From NCBI GenBank assembly GCA_038521625.1, contig JBCBKP010000013.1, positions 1 to 64,000 on the forward strand: a stretch of 64,000 nucleotides of DNA. The letters are read 5' to 3'. The stretch comes from JBCBKP01 sp038521625. Its GTDB lineage: Bacteria; Planctomycetota; Phycisphaerae; Phycisphaerales; UBA1924. A program made the translations under genes and the position numbers. Position 1 is the first letter of the stretch. Each line of letters begins with the position of its first letter. The notes below the pieces were generated by a model that worked only from the letters and a program-made list of their open reading frames with translations, searched no databases and had not been told where the DNA came from. This document shows, piece after piece, positions 44,305 to 52,523 of this stretch.

Positions 44305-45243
44305 CTATTCGAGCGCCACAACGTCGCGACGCTCCGCCACGCGCATGCCCGCGGCCTCGACCGCACGCCGGGCATCGCTGCCCTCGTACTGCGCCGGGTT
44401 CGAGTGGTTCAGGTGGACGAACCGCACCTTCGCACGCTCAGAATCGGGAAGCGACCCGAAGCGCTCGAGCGTGGTCGTGATGAACGGGTGCGGGATCTTC
44501 GAGAGGTCGCGCCCGGGCAGCTCGTCGCCGCTGTAGAACGTCGCGTCGAGGTAGGCGACGTCGACGCGGGCGATCAGGTCCTCGATCCGTGTGCCCATCT
44601 CGTCCAGCTCACGCCACGAGTCGATGTCCGGCAGGTAGAGCGCCGATGCCGACGGTCCGTCGATGACGAAGCCGACCGTCTCGCTGAACTCGCCGCGGTG
44701 GGGGACCTCGATCGGCGTCACGCTGACCCGCTCAGAGAGCCGCACCGGCGAGCCCACCGACAGATCTCGCAGCCCGATGTTCTCCAGCTCGACCAGCAGG
44801 CTCCAAGGCCCGTTGTCCTCGATGAACGCCCGCATCCGCGGCATCGCCCACACCGGCACGCCCGAGGTGCCCATCGACTCACGCCCCAGGAACACCAGCC
44901 CGGCGTAGTGCCCGATGTGCGCGTGCGTCAGAAAGATCCCGTCGATCTGCGATCGCCCGGTGGTCTCGTACAGCAGCCGGTGCTGCGCTCGGAAGTCCGG
45001 AGTGCAGTCGAACAGGTACTGCTTCTCGCCGTCGATCACCGCGATCGAGGTCGCGTATCTGCGAAGCGACGGCTCTGTCCAGCCCCGGTGCCGGAACGCG
45101 CCCGCCTGCGGCACGCCGGCGTCCTGGCCCGTGCCGAGCACGAGCACCCGCACGCCGGGCGCCCCATCACGCAGCGGCGTCGACGCGCAGCCGGCGACGA
45201 CCACCGTGAACAGCAACAGCAACGCGATGGGCATCCGCGCCAT
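44305..45243 (-). CDS. MBL-fold lipoprotein, PqqB-like
   Basis: The 312-residue protein has a lipoprotein signal (MARMPIALLLLFTVVVAGC) and a metallo-beta-lactamase fold with VLVLGTGQDAGVPQAG, FLTHAHIGHYAGLVFLGRESMG, VSVTPIEVPHRGEFSETVGFVI and YLPDID. The first metal motif is HAHIGH, with Gly where classical enzymes have Asp (HxHxDH), as in some PqqB-like proteins. No other pqq gene is present, so PQQ synthesis is unlikely; the substrate is unknown. A TAGGCT hexamer lies 7 bases before the ATG. It diverges from the serine-hydrolase gene. Confidence 0.8.
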   Translation of the reverse strand: MARMPIALLLLFTVVVAGCASTPLRDGAPGVRVLVLGTGQDAGVPQAGAFRHRGWTEPSLRRYATSIAVIDGEKQYLFDCTPDFRAQHRLLYETTGRSQIDGIFLTHAHIGHYAGLVFLGRESMGTSGVPVWAMPRMRAFIEDNGPWSLLVELENIGLRDLSVGSPVRLSERVSVTPIEVPHRGEFSETVGFVIDGPSASALYLPDIDSWRELDEMGTRIEDLIARVDVAYLDATFYSGDELPGRDLSKIPHPFITTTLERFGSLPDSERAKVRFVHLNHSNPAQYEGSDARRAVEAAGMRVAERRDVVALE

Positions 45244-45250
45244 GGCCCGC

Positions 45251-45256
45251 AGCCTA
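45251..45256 (-). promoter_or_regulatory. Putative -10 (TAGGCT) of the MBL-fold gene, leaderless arrangement
   Basis: The hexamer ends 7 bases before the ATG at 45243, with GCGGGCC between and no ribosome site. Confidence 0.4.
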
Positions 45257-45359
45257 ACCGCCTCCCAGTTTGGCCCGCAGCTCGGACCGCAGTTCGGATC
45301 CCGCGACGGGCCGGTCCGCGCTGCGCATCCGGACACCCCACGCCACCGGAGACCCATCG

Positions 45360-46868
45360 ATGCGCAGAGCCAGCCCCGCCGTCGTCTTCTCGTCGCTCCT
45401 CGCCGCGATGCCAGCGATCGCGTTCGCGCAGCCCGAGTACCCGGACACGATCGCCGGCGAGCGCGCCGAGGCCTACTTCGAGGCCGTGCTGACCGGCGAG
45501 CGGGAGGCCATCGAGGCGATGCTGCTCGAGCAGGTCGCCGCTCCGCTCCTCGAGTTCATGCCGGTGGGCGAGCAGGCCGATCTCTCGCTCGACATCCGCG
45601 CACTGATCGGCGCGCTCGACTCGGTGGTCTCGCCGAACCCCAACCTGGCGCTCGTGCTCGCGGACGGCCCCGAGGGCTGGTATCGCTTTTCGGTCCGCGT
45701 CCACCACGAGGAGCCGCACAAGATCATCGGCATCGGCATCAACCCTGCCGACCCGCCGGAGTTCAGGGGCCTGGAACGCCGCGGATCCGACGGCGAGATG
45801 ACCGCGATCCTCGACGACTACGTGATCTACCTGGCCGACGTCGATCGCTTCAGCGGCGCCGTGCTCGTCGCCCGCGACGGCGAGGTGATCTTCGAGCGCG
45901 CCGCCGGCGAGGCCTCGAAGCGGTGGGGGATCGAGAACACGCCGGCGACCCGCTTCAGCCTCGGATCGGCGAACAAGCTCATGACCGCCATGGCGATCAT
46001 GCAGCTCCGCGAGCGCGGCCTGCTCGGGCTCGACGACCTCGTCGGCGACCACCTCTCCGACTACCCGGGCGAGGACGTCAAGACCCGCGTCACCATCCAC
46101 CACCTGCTGACCCACACCGGCGGCACCGGCGACCACTTCGGGCCCGAGTACCACGAGATCAACCGTCTCAACGCCCGCTACCCGTCCGAGATCCAGAGTC
46201 TCTTCGAGGGCAACGGCGTCGCCTACGAGCCCGATTCGGAGCTCAAGTACTCCAACGCGGGCTACTACCTGCTCGGCATGATCGTCGAGGCCGCCAGCGG
46301 CATGAACTACTACGACTACTGCCGCGAGTTCATCACGGGACCGCTCGGCATGGCCGACACCGACTTCTTCGACGCCGACATGCCGGTGCCCAACGTCGCC
46401 GAGGGCTACATCCCGACCGACGACTACCTCCGCATGCTCGAGGACGAGAACGAGGACCCGAACGCGCCCTTCGAGTCCGGCTACCGCAGCAACGTCTTCG
46501 TCCGCGCCATCAAGGGCGCGTCCGTCGGCGGCGGGTACTCGTCCGTCCGCGACCTCTCCACCCTCGCCGACGCCTGGATGAACCGAGAGGTCGTCGGAGA
46601 CGAGTCGTTCGAGCTCATGACCACCCACCACATGCCCTGGGGCGGCTCCGGGAAGATGCACTACGGCTACGGCGTCATGGCCCAGTCGCTGCCCGACGGG
46701 CGCGAGTGCTTCGGCCACGGCGGCGACTTCCCGGGCGTGCAGACCCGCTTCTGCGTCGTGCCCGACCTAGAGGGCGACGGCTACTACACCATCGCGGTCC
46801 AGACCAACTACGCCCAGGCCGCGATGCCGGTCTACGCGATGGTGCAGCGCCTGCTGCCGACGCGCTGA
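45360..46868 (+). CDS. Secreted class C beta-lactamase-family serine hydrolase
   Basis: The 502-residue protein has a signal peptide (MRRASPAVVFSSLLAAMPAIAFAQ), an N-terminal region of about 130 residues (EAYFEAVLTGEREAIEAMLLEQ...), and a serine hydrolase domain. The domain has the SxxK motif in FSLGSANKLMTA (Ser near 201), the YxN motif YSNAGYYLLG and the third motif HGGDFPG. This layout is typical of broad penicillin-binding-protein/esterase-like hydrolases rather than a true resistance enzyme. GGAG lies about 8 bases before the ATG. It converges with the HNH gene, 14 bases apart. Confidence 0.88.
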   Translation: MRRASPAVVFSSLLAAMPAIAFAQPEYPDTIAGERAEAYFEAVLTGEREAIEAMLLEQVAAPLLEFMPVGEQADLSLDIRALIGALDSVVSPNPNLALVLADGPEGWYRFSVRVHHEEPHKIIGIGINPADPPEFRGLERRGSDGEMTAILDDYVIYLADVDRFSGAVLVARDGEVIFERAAGEASKRWGIENTPATRFSLGSANKLMTAMAIMQLRERGLLGLDDLVGDHLSDYPGEDVKTRVTIHHLLTHTGGTGDHFGPEYHEINRLNARYPSEIQSLFEGNGVAYEPDSELKYSNAGYYLLGMIVEAASGMNYYDYCREFITGPLGMADTDFFDADMPVPNVAEGYIPTDDYLRMLEDENEDPNAPFESGYRSNVFVRAIKGASVGGGYSSVRDLSTLADAWMNREVVGDESFELMTTHHMPWGGSGKMHYGYGVMAQSLPDGRECFGHGGDFPGVQTRFCVVPDLEGDGYYTIAVQTNYAQAAMPVYAMVQRLLPTR

Positions 46869-46882
46869 GGCCTGCCGAAGGA

Positions 46883-47716
46883 TTACTTGAGCTCGACGCT
46901 CCAGTACGCCTCGTCGAGGAACGCCTTCCACGACGCGTACTTCGCGTGACCCAGCTTGACCGAGATCAGCGGGTTGCGACGCGGCTGCACCGGCTTGCGG
47001 ATGAGCCGCATCCGCGCCTGCTCCGGCGTCCGGCCGCCCTTCTTGGCGTTGCACCGCACGCACGCGCACACGAGGTTCTGCCACGTGTCCGGTCCGCCCT
47101 GGCTCCGCGGCTGCACGTGGTCGATCGACAGCTCGCTCGTCGGGAAGAACCGCCCGCAGTACTGGCACCGGTTGCGGTCACGCGCGAACAGGTTCCGGCG
47201 GTTCAGCTTCACCTGCTGGTCCGGCAGACGCTCGTAGCCCAGCAGCCGGATCACCCGAGGCACCGCGATCTCGAACCGCACCGTCCGCACCCAGTCGTGC
47301 CGGTCCGGCTCGAACTGTCGCTGCAGCGCCGCGATCTCCATCCACGAATCGAAGTCGTAGTTGAGGTACTGCCCCTCGTTGACGTCGATCACCTCGGCCG
47401 CGTCACGCGCCAGCAGGCCGAACGCCCGCCGCGCCGAGACGACCCGGATCGCCACGTACAGCTTGTTCAGCACGAGGACCTTCGACTCGAGCCCCTCGCC
47501 GACCGGCAGGGACACCGCGCCGCCGATCATCGGCGCGCCGTCGAGCCCGTCGAGATCGTGCTGCTGCGCAGCGGCCGGCGACCGGGCCCCGGAGGCATCG
47601 ACCCCCGCGACGTCGCCGGCCCAACGTATTTCTGGAGCCTCGGCAGCGGCGGGAGATCCCCCACGGCCTGATCGCCGCTTCGACCTCGACGCGCCGTTCG
47701 ACCGTGAGCCGAGCAT
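46883..47716 (-). CDS. HNH endonuclease-like protein
   Basis: The C-terminal 200 residues form a conserved unit: VLVLNKLYVAIRVVSARRAFGLLARDAAEVI, FEPDRHDWVRTVRFEIAVPRVIRLLGYERL, and an HNH domain with a zinc knuckle (CQYCGRFF...SIDHVQPRSQGGPDTWQNLVCACVRCNAKKGG). This type is a widespread chromosomal HNH family; its target is unknown. The start is uncertain: ATG at 47716 has a TACAAC -10 eight bases upstream and would be leaderless (277 residues, with about 60 low-complexity leading residues); ATG at 47530 would give only the conserved unit. Confidence 0.82.
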   Translation of the reverse strand: MLGSRSNGASRSKRRSGRGGSPAAAEAPEIRWAGDVAGVDASGARSPAAAQQHDLDGLDGAPMIGGAVSLPVGEGLESKVLVLNKLYVAIRVVSARRAFGLLARDAAEVIDVNEGQYLNYDFDSWMEIAALQRQFEPDRHDWVRTVRFEIAVPRVIRLLGYERLPDQQVKLNRRNLFARDRNRCQYCGRFFPTSELSIDHVQPRSQGGPDTWQNLVCACVRCNAKKGGRTPEQARMRLIRKPVQPRRNPLISVKLGHAKYASWKAFLDEAYWSVELK

Positions 47717-47724
47717 CGAACGGA

Positions 47725-47753
47725 GTTGTATCCGGCAATCCACAACCGTTCAA
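47725..47753 (-). promoter_or_regulatory. Putative promoter of the HNH gene
   Basis: TTGAAC and TACAAC are 17 bases apart on the minus strand. The -10 ends 8 bases before the ATG at 47716, so the transcript may begin at or beside the start codon. Confidence 0.5.
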
Positions 47754-47882
47754 CAGTGTCGTGGATAGACGAACGTCCGCTGAACGCCGCGTTCACGGTT
47801 TCTGAACCAAACCACCGGACAAACAGCGTGCAAGCCGGTCTTCGTGGGAGTTGTTTGGGTCGCGCGACGCAGAATCGAGCGT

Positions 47883-47927
47883 GCGCCCGCGGGGCGCTCC
47901 GGAAGCGAGTGTGCGCCCGGAGGGCGC
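47883..47927. repeat. Two tandem hairpin repeats downstream of purH
   Basis: Two units 30 bases apart each contain GCGCCC-N3-GGGCGC, a perfect 6-bp stem with a 3-base loop (47883-47897 and 47913-47927). The flanks are also similar (GTGCGCCCG...GGGCGCT.CGGA). They lie 16-60 bases after the purH stop on the purH strand and could end or stabilise its transcript, or be a REP-like element. Confidence 0.55.
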
Positions 47928-47942
47928 TACGGAGCGCTCAAA

Positions 47943-49577
47943 CTAGTGCCGGAAGCGACGCACGCCGGTGATCAGGCACGCCACGCCGTGCTTCTCACAC
48001 AACTCGAACGTCTCCCCGTCGCGCTTCGAGCCGCCCGGATGGACCAGCACCCGGGCCCCCGCCCGGATCAGCAGTTCCGGCCCGTCGGGGAACGGGAAGA
48101 ACGCGTCGCTCACCGCGATCGTCCCCTCGGCCGACGCCCCGGCCTTCTCGATCGCCAGCCGGCACGACGCGACGCGGTCCATCTGCCCCGCGCCCGCGCC
48201 GAACAGACGCACCGAGCCGCCCTCGCGACCGCCCAGCAAGATCGAGTTGCTCGAGAGCGCGCGGACGACCAGCTCGAGCGCCGCCGCGTCGCGCCGGACG
48301 TCCTCGCCCGGCTCGGGGCCCGCGGCCAGCTCCCACGAGGCCGGGTCCGGCATCCGTCGGTCCCGGCGCTGCGCCAGGATCGCGTCGATCGTCCCGCGCA
48401 GCTCGACAGAATCCTCTCGCCAGCCGGCCCCGAGGTCGCCGACCGCCAGCAGACGCACGTTCTTCCAGCGTTCCGCCAGGATCTCGACCGCACCCGGCTC
48501 GAACGACGGCGCGACGAGCACCTCGAAGAACCGCGACGGGTCCGCGATGATCGAGGCCGCCTCCTCCCCGAGCGCCGACGACACCGCCAGGATCCCGCCG
48601 AACGCCGCCATCGGGTCGCCCGCGATCGCCGCGCTCACCGCGTCGGCGACCGACGGCGCCACCGACGCGCCGCACGGGTTCGTGTGCTTCACCACGCACG
48701 CCGCCGATTCGTCCGACCCGCGTCCGCGGAGCATCGCGGCGAGCTGCGCGACCAGTTCGAGCGCCGCCGCGCCGTCGAGGAGGTTGTTGTAGCTCAGCGC
48801 CTTCCCGTGCAGCTGCTCGGCCCGCAGCACGCTCGGGCCGTCCACCCCCGGGCCGACATACGCCGCCGCCGGCTGGTGAGGGTTCTCGCCGTAGCGCAGC
48901 TCCATCGTCCGGCGCACGCCCAGCGACAGCGCCCCGGGCAGCGTCGGGTCCCCCTGCAGATCGACCGGCTCGCCCGCGAGATAGCCCGAGATCGCCGCGT
49001 CGTACGCCGCCGTCCGGCTGAACGCCGCGAACGCCAGCTCCTCGCGCAGCGCGAGGGTCGTCGCCCCGTCGTTCGCCTCGAGCTCGCCGGCCACCCGCTC
49101 GTACTGCGACGGGTCCGTCACGACCGCCACGTGCGCGTGGTTCTTCGCCGCAGCGCGGATCATCGCGGGGCCGCCGATATCGATCTGCTCGATCGCCTCG
49201 CCGCGCGTCACGCCCTCACGCGCCACCGTCCGCTCGAACGGATACAGGTTCACGCACAGCAGGTCGATGCCGCCGATACCGTGCTCGTCCATCGCCGCGG
49301 CGTGCTCGTCGTCGTCGCGCAACGCCAGCAGCCCGCCGTGGATCTTCGGGTGCAGCGTCTTCACGCGCCCGCCCATGATCTCCGGGAAGCCGGTGACGTC
49401 CGAGACGTCGGTGACCTCCAGCCCCGCGTCGCGGAGCGCCCGCGCCGTGCCGCCCGTCGAGAGCAACTCCACGCCGCGCTCCGCGAGCGCCCGCGCGAAC
49501 CCGGTCAGGCCAGACTTGTCGCTGACAGAGAGCAGCGCGCGACGCTCCGCCGCGCGCCCTGATGCCGTCGTCCCCAA
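47943..49577 (-). CDS. purH: Bifunctional AICAR formyltransferase/IMP cyclohydrolase
   Basis: PurH performs the last two steps of IMP synthesis. The 544-residue protein has the N-terminal IMP cyclohydrolase (LLSVSDKSGLTGFARALAERGVELLSTGGTAR, GGRVKTLHPKIHGGLLA, IDLLCVNLYPF) and the C-terminal AICAR transformylase (RYGENPHQPAAAY, VVKHTNPCG, AVSDAFFPFPD, LVHPGGSKRD). The TTG start has GGAG 7 bases upstream. It follows the BamB-like gene by 13 bases, so both are probably transcribed from the promoter at 50905. Confidence 0.95.
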   Translation of the reverse strand: MGTTASGRAAERRALLSVSDKSGLTGFARALAERGVELLSTGGTARALRDAGLEVTDVSDVTGFPEIMGGRVKTLHPKIHGGLLALRDDDEHAAAMDEHGIGGIDLLCVNLYPFERTVAREGVTRGEAIEQIDIGGPAMIRAAAKNHAHVAVVTDPSQYERVAGELEANDGATTLALREELAFAAFSRTAAYDAAISGYLAGEPVDLQGDPTLPGALSLGVRRTMELRYGENPHQPAAAYVGPGVDGPSVLRAEQLHGKALSYNNLLDGAAALELVAQLAAMLRGRGSDESAACVVKHTNPCGASVAPSVADAVSAAIAGDPMAAFGGILAVSSALGEEAASIIADPSRFFEVLVAPSFEPGAVEILAERWKNVRLLAVGDLGAGWREDSVELRGTIDAILAQRRDRRMPDPASWELAAGPEPGEDVRRDAAALELVVRALSSNSILLGGREGGSVRLFGAGAGQMDRVASCRLAIEKAGASAEGTIAVSDAFFPFPDGPELLIRAGARVLVHPGGSKRDGETFELCEKHGVACLITGVRRFRH

Positions 49578-49590
49578 CGTGTCGCTCCGT

Positions 49591-50826
49591 TCACCGCGTC
49601 CCGAACGCGATCACCACGCCGCTCTCGCCGACCGCGAACAGCCGCGGGTCCGACCCGCCATCGGCGAGCAGCCGCTCGACGTCCGGCAGCTCGACCCGCT
49701 GGATCACGTCGCCTTCGCTGCGGTCGATCAGGTTGAGCTCCCGGGCCCGCGCGTCCCACACGAGCAGCTCGCGGTTCCGCGTGCCCAGCACCGTCCCGCC
49801 AACGCCCTCGGCGATCCACTCGACGTCGCCCGTCTGCGCGTCGAACGCGTGCAGCCCGACTCCCTCGACCTCGCAGTAGAGCACGTCACCCAGCACCGCC
49901 GGCTGGATCCGCAGCGGCGTCGCCGTGCGATAGCGCCACACCCGCTCGGCGCCGAACGGCCGGTACGCGTAGACCGACTGGTCCTCGCTCGCGATGAACA
50001 TCAGCTCGCCGTCCGTCACCGGCGTCGTCGCCGAACCGCCGCTGATCCGCCCGCGACCGATCGCGCTCGCCGTCACGGGATTGATGAAGACCACGTCCCC
50101 CGCCTGCGAGACGGCCGCGACGTACTCGCCGACCACGATCGGCCGAGCCGTGATCGCGCCGGTCAACCCGTACCGCCACGCCACGACACCGTCCCGGTAG
50201 ATCCCGGCGAGCAGCTGACCCTCGCCGCCCGCGAACCGGTGCGCCAGCAGCTCACCCTGCGGCGTGCCGAACACCGCCAGCCCGCCGACCAACGCCGGGG
50301 CCGTCGAAACCAGCCGCTCGGTGCGCTGCCGCGCGAGCTGGTTGCCCGTCCCCAGCTCCAGCCCGTACAGCGCCGGGGTCGAGTACGACAGCAGCGTCCG
50401 GTCGTCGACGACGTCGTGACCGAGGAACCGCGTCCGCGGCGTCGCGACAGGGAACGCCCAGATCGTCTGCCCGCTCGAGGCGTTCAGGACCGTCGTCCGC
50501 GTCTCGCTGTCCTGCACCACGATCCGGTCACGCCCGTACTCGACGAACTCGACCTCGGCACGCCGGCCGATCTGCGGCGTGTTCGACCACTCCCACCGGT
50601 AGCCGAGCCGCGCCCAATCGTCGTGCACGATCCGCACGCCCTCGCTCACCGTCACCGCCTCGGGGCCGCCGGGGGCAGGCGTGCCCGCGGACGAGCCCGA
50701 GCGCGACGAGTCCGCCCCCGCACGCGAGCCAGAGCTCGTGCCCGAGCTGGCGCACCCCGCGAGCAGCGCCGCGACGGCGGCCACGCCCAGACCCAATCGG
50801 GCGAACTTCTGCGTTCCGGCGTTCAT
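49591..50826 (-). CDS. BamB-like PQQ/beta-propeller lipoprotein
   Basis: The 411-residue protein has a lipoprotein signal (LGLGVAAVAALLAGC), a Ser/Gly linker and a beta-propeller of PQQ-type repeats: LNASSGQTIWAFPV, YGLELGTGNQLAR, VFINPVTASAIGRGR, YRPFGAERVWRYRT, HAFDAQTGDVEWIAEG and others. It may be the outer-membrane assembly factor BamB or a related propeller lipoprotein; BamA is not in the window. GGGAG precedes the ATG, and a good promoter (TTGACC-N17-GATACT) lies about 80 bases upstream. purH follows by 13 bases. Confidence 0.8.
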   Translation of the reverse strand: MNAGTQKFARLGLGVAAVAALLAGCASSGTSSGSRAGADSSRSGSSAGTPAPGGPEAVTVSEGVRIVHDDWARLGYRWEWSNTPQIGRRAEVEFVEYGRDRIVVQDSETRTTVLNASSGQTIWAFPVATPRTRFLGHDVVDDRTLLSYSTPALYGLELGTGNQLARQRTERLVSTAPALVGGLAVFGTPQGELLAHRFAGGEGQLLAGIYRDGVVAWRYGLTGAITARPIVVGEYVAAVSQAGDVVFINPVTASAIGRGRISGGSATTPVTDGELMFIASEDQSVYAYRPFGAERVWRYRTATPLRIQPAVLGDVLYCEVEGVGLHAFDAQTGDVEWIAEGVGGTVLGTRNRELLVWDARARELNLIDRSEGDVIQRVELPDVERLLADGGSDPRLFAVGESGVVIAFGTR

Positions 50827-50904
50827 CTGAGACTCCCTAACGCGGCCCACGCGCTCGATCCGGTCGTCCGGTCTCGCCACCCCGCGGCCGCTCGGCGGCT
50901 CGCC

Positions 50905-50933
50905 AGTATCGGGCTCGCCCCGCGGGAGGTCAA
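50905..50933 (-). promoter_or_regulatory. Putative promoter of the BamB-like gene and purH
   Basis: TTGACC and GATACT are 17 bases apart on the minus strand, the best sigma-70-like match I see in the window. The leader would be about 70 bases long. Confidence 0.55.
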
Positions 50934-50955
50934 CTCTCGGCCCCGCCCACACCTC

Positions 50956-50961
50956 TACGCT
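50956..50961 (+). promoter_or_regulatory. Putative -10 (TACGCT) of ribE, leaderless arrangement
   Basis: TACGCT ends 5 bases before the ribE GTG. The same hexamer is the -10 of the STAS promoter at 38365, which supports its reality. Confidence 0.45.
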
Positions 50962-50966
50962 CCGCC

Positions 50967-51602
50967 GTGTTCACCGGACTCATCCAGGCCACCGGCCTTG
51001 TCCAGAAGATCGGGCCCTCGCCCGCCGGCTCGCGCCTGCTCGTCGACTCCCGCGGCTGGGACCACACGCCCGACCGCGGCGCCTCCATCGCCGTCTCCGG
51101 CTGCTGCCTCACCGTCGCCGAGGGCCCCGAGCCCGGCCGTCCGCTCGCCTTCGACGTCATCCCGGAGACGCTCGCCAAGACGTCCCTCGGGAGCCTCGGG
51201 CCCGGCTCGCACGTCAACCTCGAGCACGCCGCCACCGCGTCGACCCTCCTCGGCGGCCACATCGTCCAGGGCCACGTCGACGGCGTCGGCACGGTCGCCA
51301 ACGTCACCCTCCCGGGCGAGAACGCGCACCGCGAGTGGCGCCTCCGCGTCGCACCGCCCGCCGAACTCATGCCCTACGTCACGCCGAAGGGCTCGATCGC
51401 CATCGAGGGCGTCAGCCTGACCATCGCCGAGATCGACGTGCCGGCCGGCTGGTTCGAGGTCGCGCTGATCCCGGAGACCCTCGAGAAGACCACCCTCGAC
51501 GCCCTGGCGGAGGGCGATCCGGTCAATCTCGAGGCCGACACCGTCGCCAAGACCGTCGTCCACTACCTCCGCCATTATGCTGACGCGGCCCGTGAGCGAT
51601 GA
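50967..51602 (+). CDS. ribE: Riboflavin synthase, alpha chain
   Basis: The enzyme dismutates two 6,7-dimethyl-8-ribityllumazines to riboflavin. The 211-residue protein shows the two lumazine-binding repeats: MFTGLIQATGLVQKI with ASIAVSGCCLTVAEG and TLAKTSLGSLGPGSHVNLE, then GGHIVQGHVDGVGTV with GSIAIEGVSLTIAEID and TLEKTTLDALAEGDPVNLE. It starts with GTG directly at MFTG, the conserved N-terminus, so the start is firm. A -10-like TACGCT lies 5 bases upstream. No other rib gene is present. Confidence 0.95.
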   Translation: MFTGLIQATGLVQKIGPSPAGSRLLVDSRGWDHTPDRGASIAVSGCCLTVAEGPEPGRPLAFDVIPETLAKTSLGSLGPGSHVNLEHAATASTLLGGHIVQGHVDGVGTVANVTLPGENAHREWRLRVAPPAELMPYVTPKGSIAIEGVSLTIAEIDVPAGWFEVALIPETLEKTTLDALAEGDPVNLEADTVAKTVVHYLRHYADAARER

Positions 51603-52311
51603 CGCACGCCAAGAACGACGCGCCGACGCCAAGGACCTCCTCGATCAGCACCGCTACCTCGTCGACGACGAACGCGACTTCGCCGCCAAGCTCGTCACCG
51701 AACGCCGCATCAAGCTGAGCTTCGTTTCGCTGGTCGTCGGGCTCGGCCTCTTCAACCTCGGCAACATCCCCGAGCTCGTCGACGCCGCCGCCGGCGGCGC
51801 GATCCCCTCACCCGCGTTCGTCGTCGTCTCGCTCCTGACCGCCGCGACGCTCGTCCTCGCCCTGGCGCTGATCGCCGTCGAGAGCGACGACCCGCTCACC
51901 CGGGCCGCGCTCGCCGCGCTCGGGCTCAGCGCTCGCGCCGTCACGGTCGCGACCTTCCCGCTCAGACGACCCCTCCGGCCCGCCGTCACCCGCCCGCGCT
52001 ACACCGCCGCCCTCCGCGCCCTGCTCGTCGACGAGGGCGAGCTCGACCAGTTCCGCGGCGAGTTCCCCGAGCTGGTCTTCCGGATCGAGAACCTCCGCGT
52101 CGCCTACGAGCGCCTCGCCATCTCGAACCGCCGCGTCCGCAAGCGTCTGGAGCGCGGCTCGTTTTTCTTGATCGCGAGCTTCATTTCGATTATAGTTTTG
52201 TTCGGAATGATCGTGGCCAACCTCGGGTTGTCTCCGCCGACCGATGGAGCCGATACAGGACCCGAGAGTTCGCACGTTCGAGGATCACGCGATGTCGAGC
52301 CGGCAGGCTGA
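51577..52311 (+). CDS. Membrane protein of unknown function
   Basis: The 244-residue protein has a charged N-terminus (DDARQERRADAKDLLDQHRYLVDDERDFAAKLVTERRIK), two hydrophobic hairpin helices (LSFVSLVVGLGLFNLGNIPEL and AFVVVSLLTAATLVLALALIAVE), a cytoplasmic linker and a final helix (SFFLIASFISIIVLFGMIVANLG). Family unknown. The ATG lies within ribE; a GTG 15 bases later (51592) is an equally possible start. It overlaps ribE and is followed by another small overlapping gene. The stretch coding for the last helix is unusually AT-rich (TTTCGATTATAGTTTTG). Confidence 0.65.
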   Translation: MLTRPVSDDARQERRADAKDLLDQHRYLVDDERDFAAKLVTERRIKLSFVSLVVGLGLFNLGNIPELVDAAAGGAIPSPAFVVVSLLTAATLVLALALIAVESDDPLTRAALAALGLSARAVTVATFPLRRPLRPAVTRPRYTAALRALLVDEGELDQFRGEFPELVFRIENLRVAYERLAISNRRVRKRLERGSFFLIASFISIIVLFGMIVANLGLSPPTDGADTGPESSHVRGSRDVEPAG

Positions 52312-52483
52312 CAACCCGGCCCAGAACGAGCGCCGAGCGCAACGCCCGCCGTTCGACGTCCAACGCGCCATCGACGCCGCCCGCGAAGAGCAGCGCCGCA
52401 TCCGGGCTCGCGCCGAGCGCGAGCGCCGCGCCGAACGCGCCACCTGGTTCGGCCGCCTGATCAGCGCGATCGCCGTGCCCTAG
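52292..52483 (+). CDS. Small Arg/Glu-rich protein of unknown function
   Basis: The 63-residue protein (MSSRQADNPAQNERRAQRPPFD...) has a long charged helix (RAIDAAREEQRRIRARAERERRAERA) and a short hydrophobic C-terminus (WFGRLISAIAVP). The ATG at 52292 has GAGG 8 bases upstream and overlaps the end of the membrane-protein gene by 20 bases. No family is recognised. Confidence 0.5.
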   Translation: MSSRQADNPAQNERRAQRPPFDVQRAIDAAREEQRRIRARAERERRAERATWFGRLISAIAVP

Positions 52484-52523
52484 AGCCGTCCCCCAACGCT
52501 CGGGAACGCCCCGCGGCGCCCGC

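Noticed and set aside
44280..44305. Sequence GGGATTCGAACC resembling a tRNA T-arm on the minus strand
   Set aside because: No acceptor, D or anticodon arm fits around it, and it overlaps the end of the MBL-fold coding region; the match is a chance result of the stop region.
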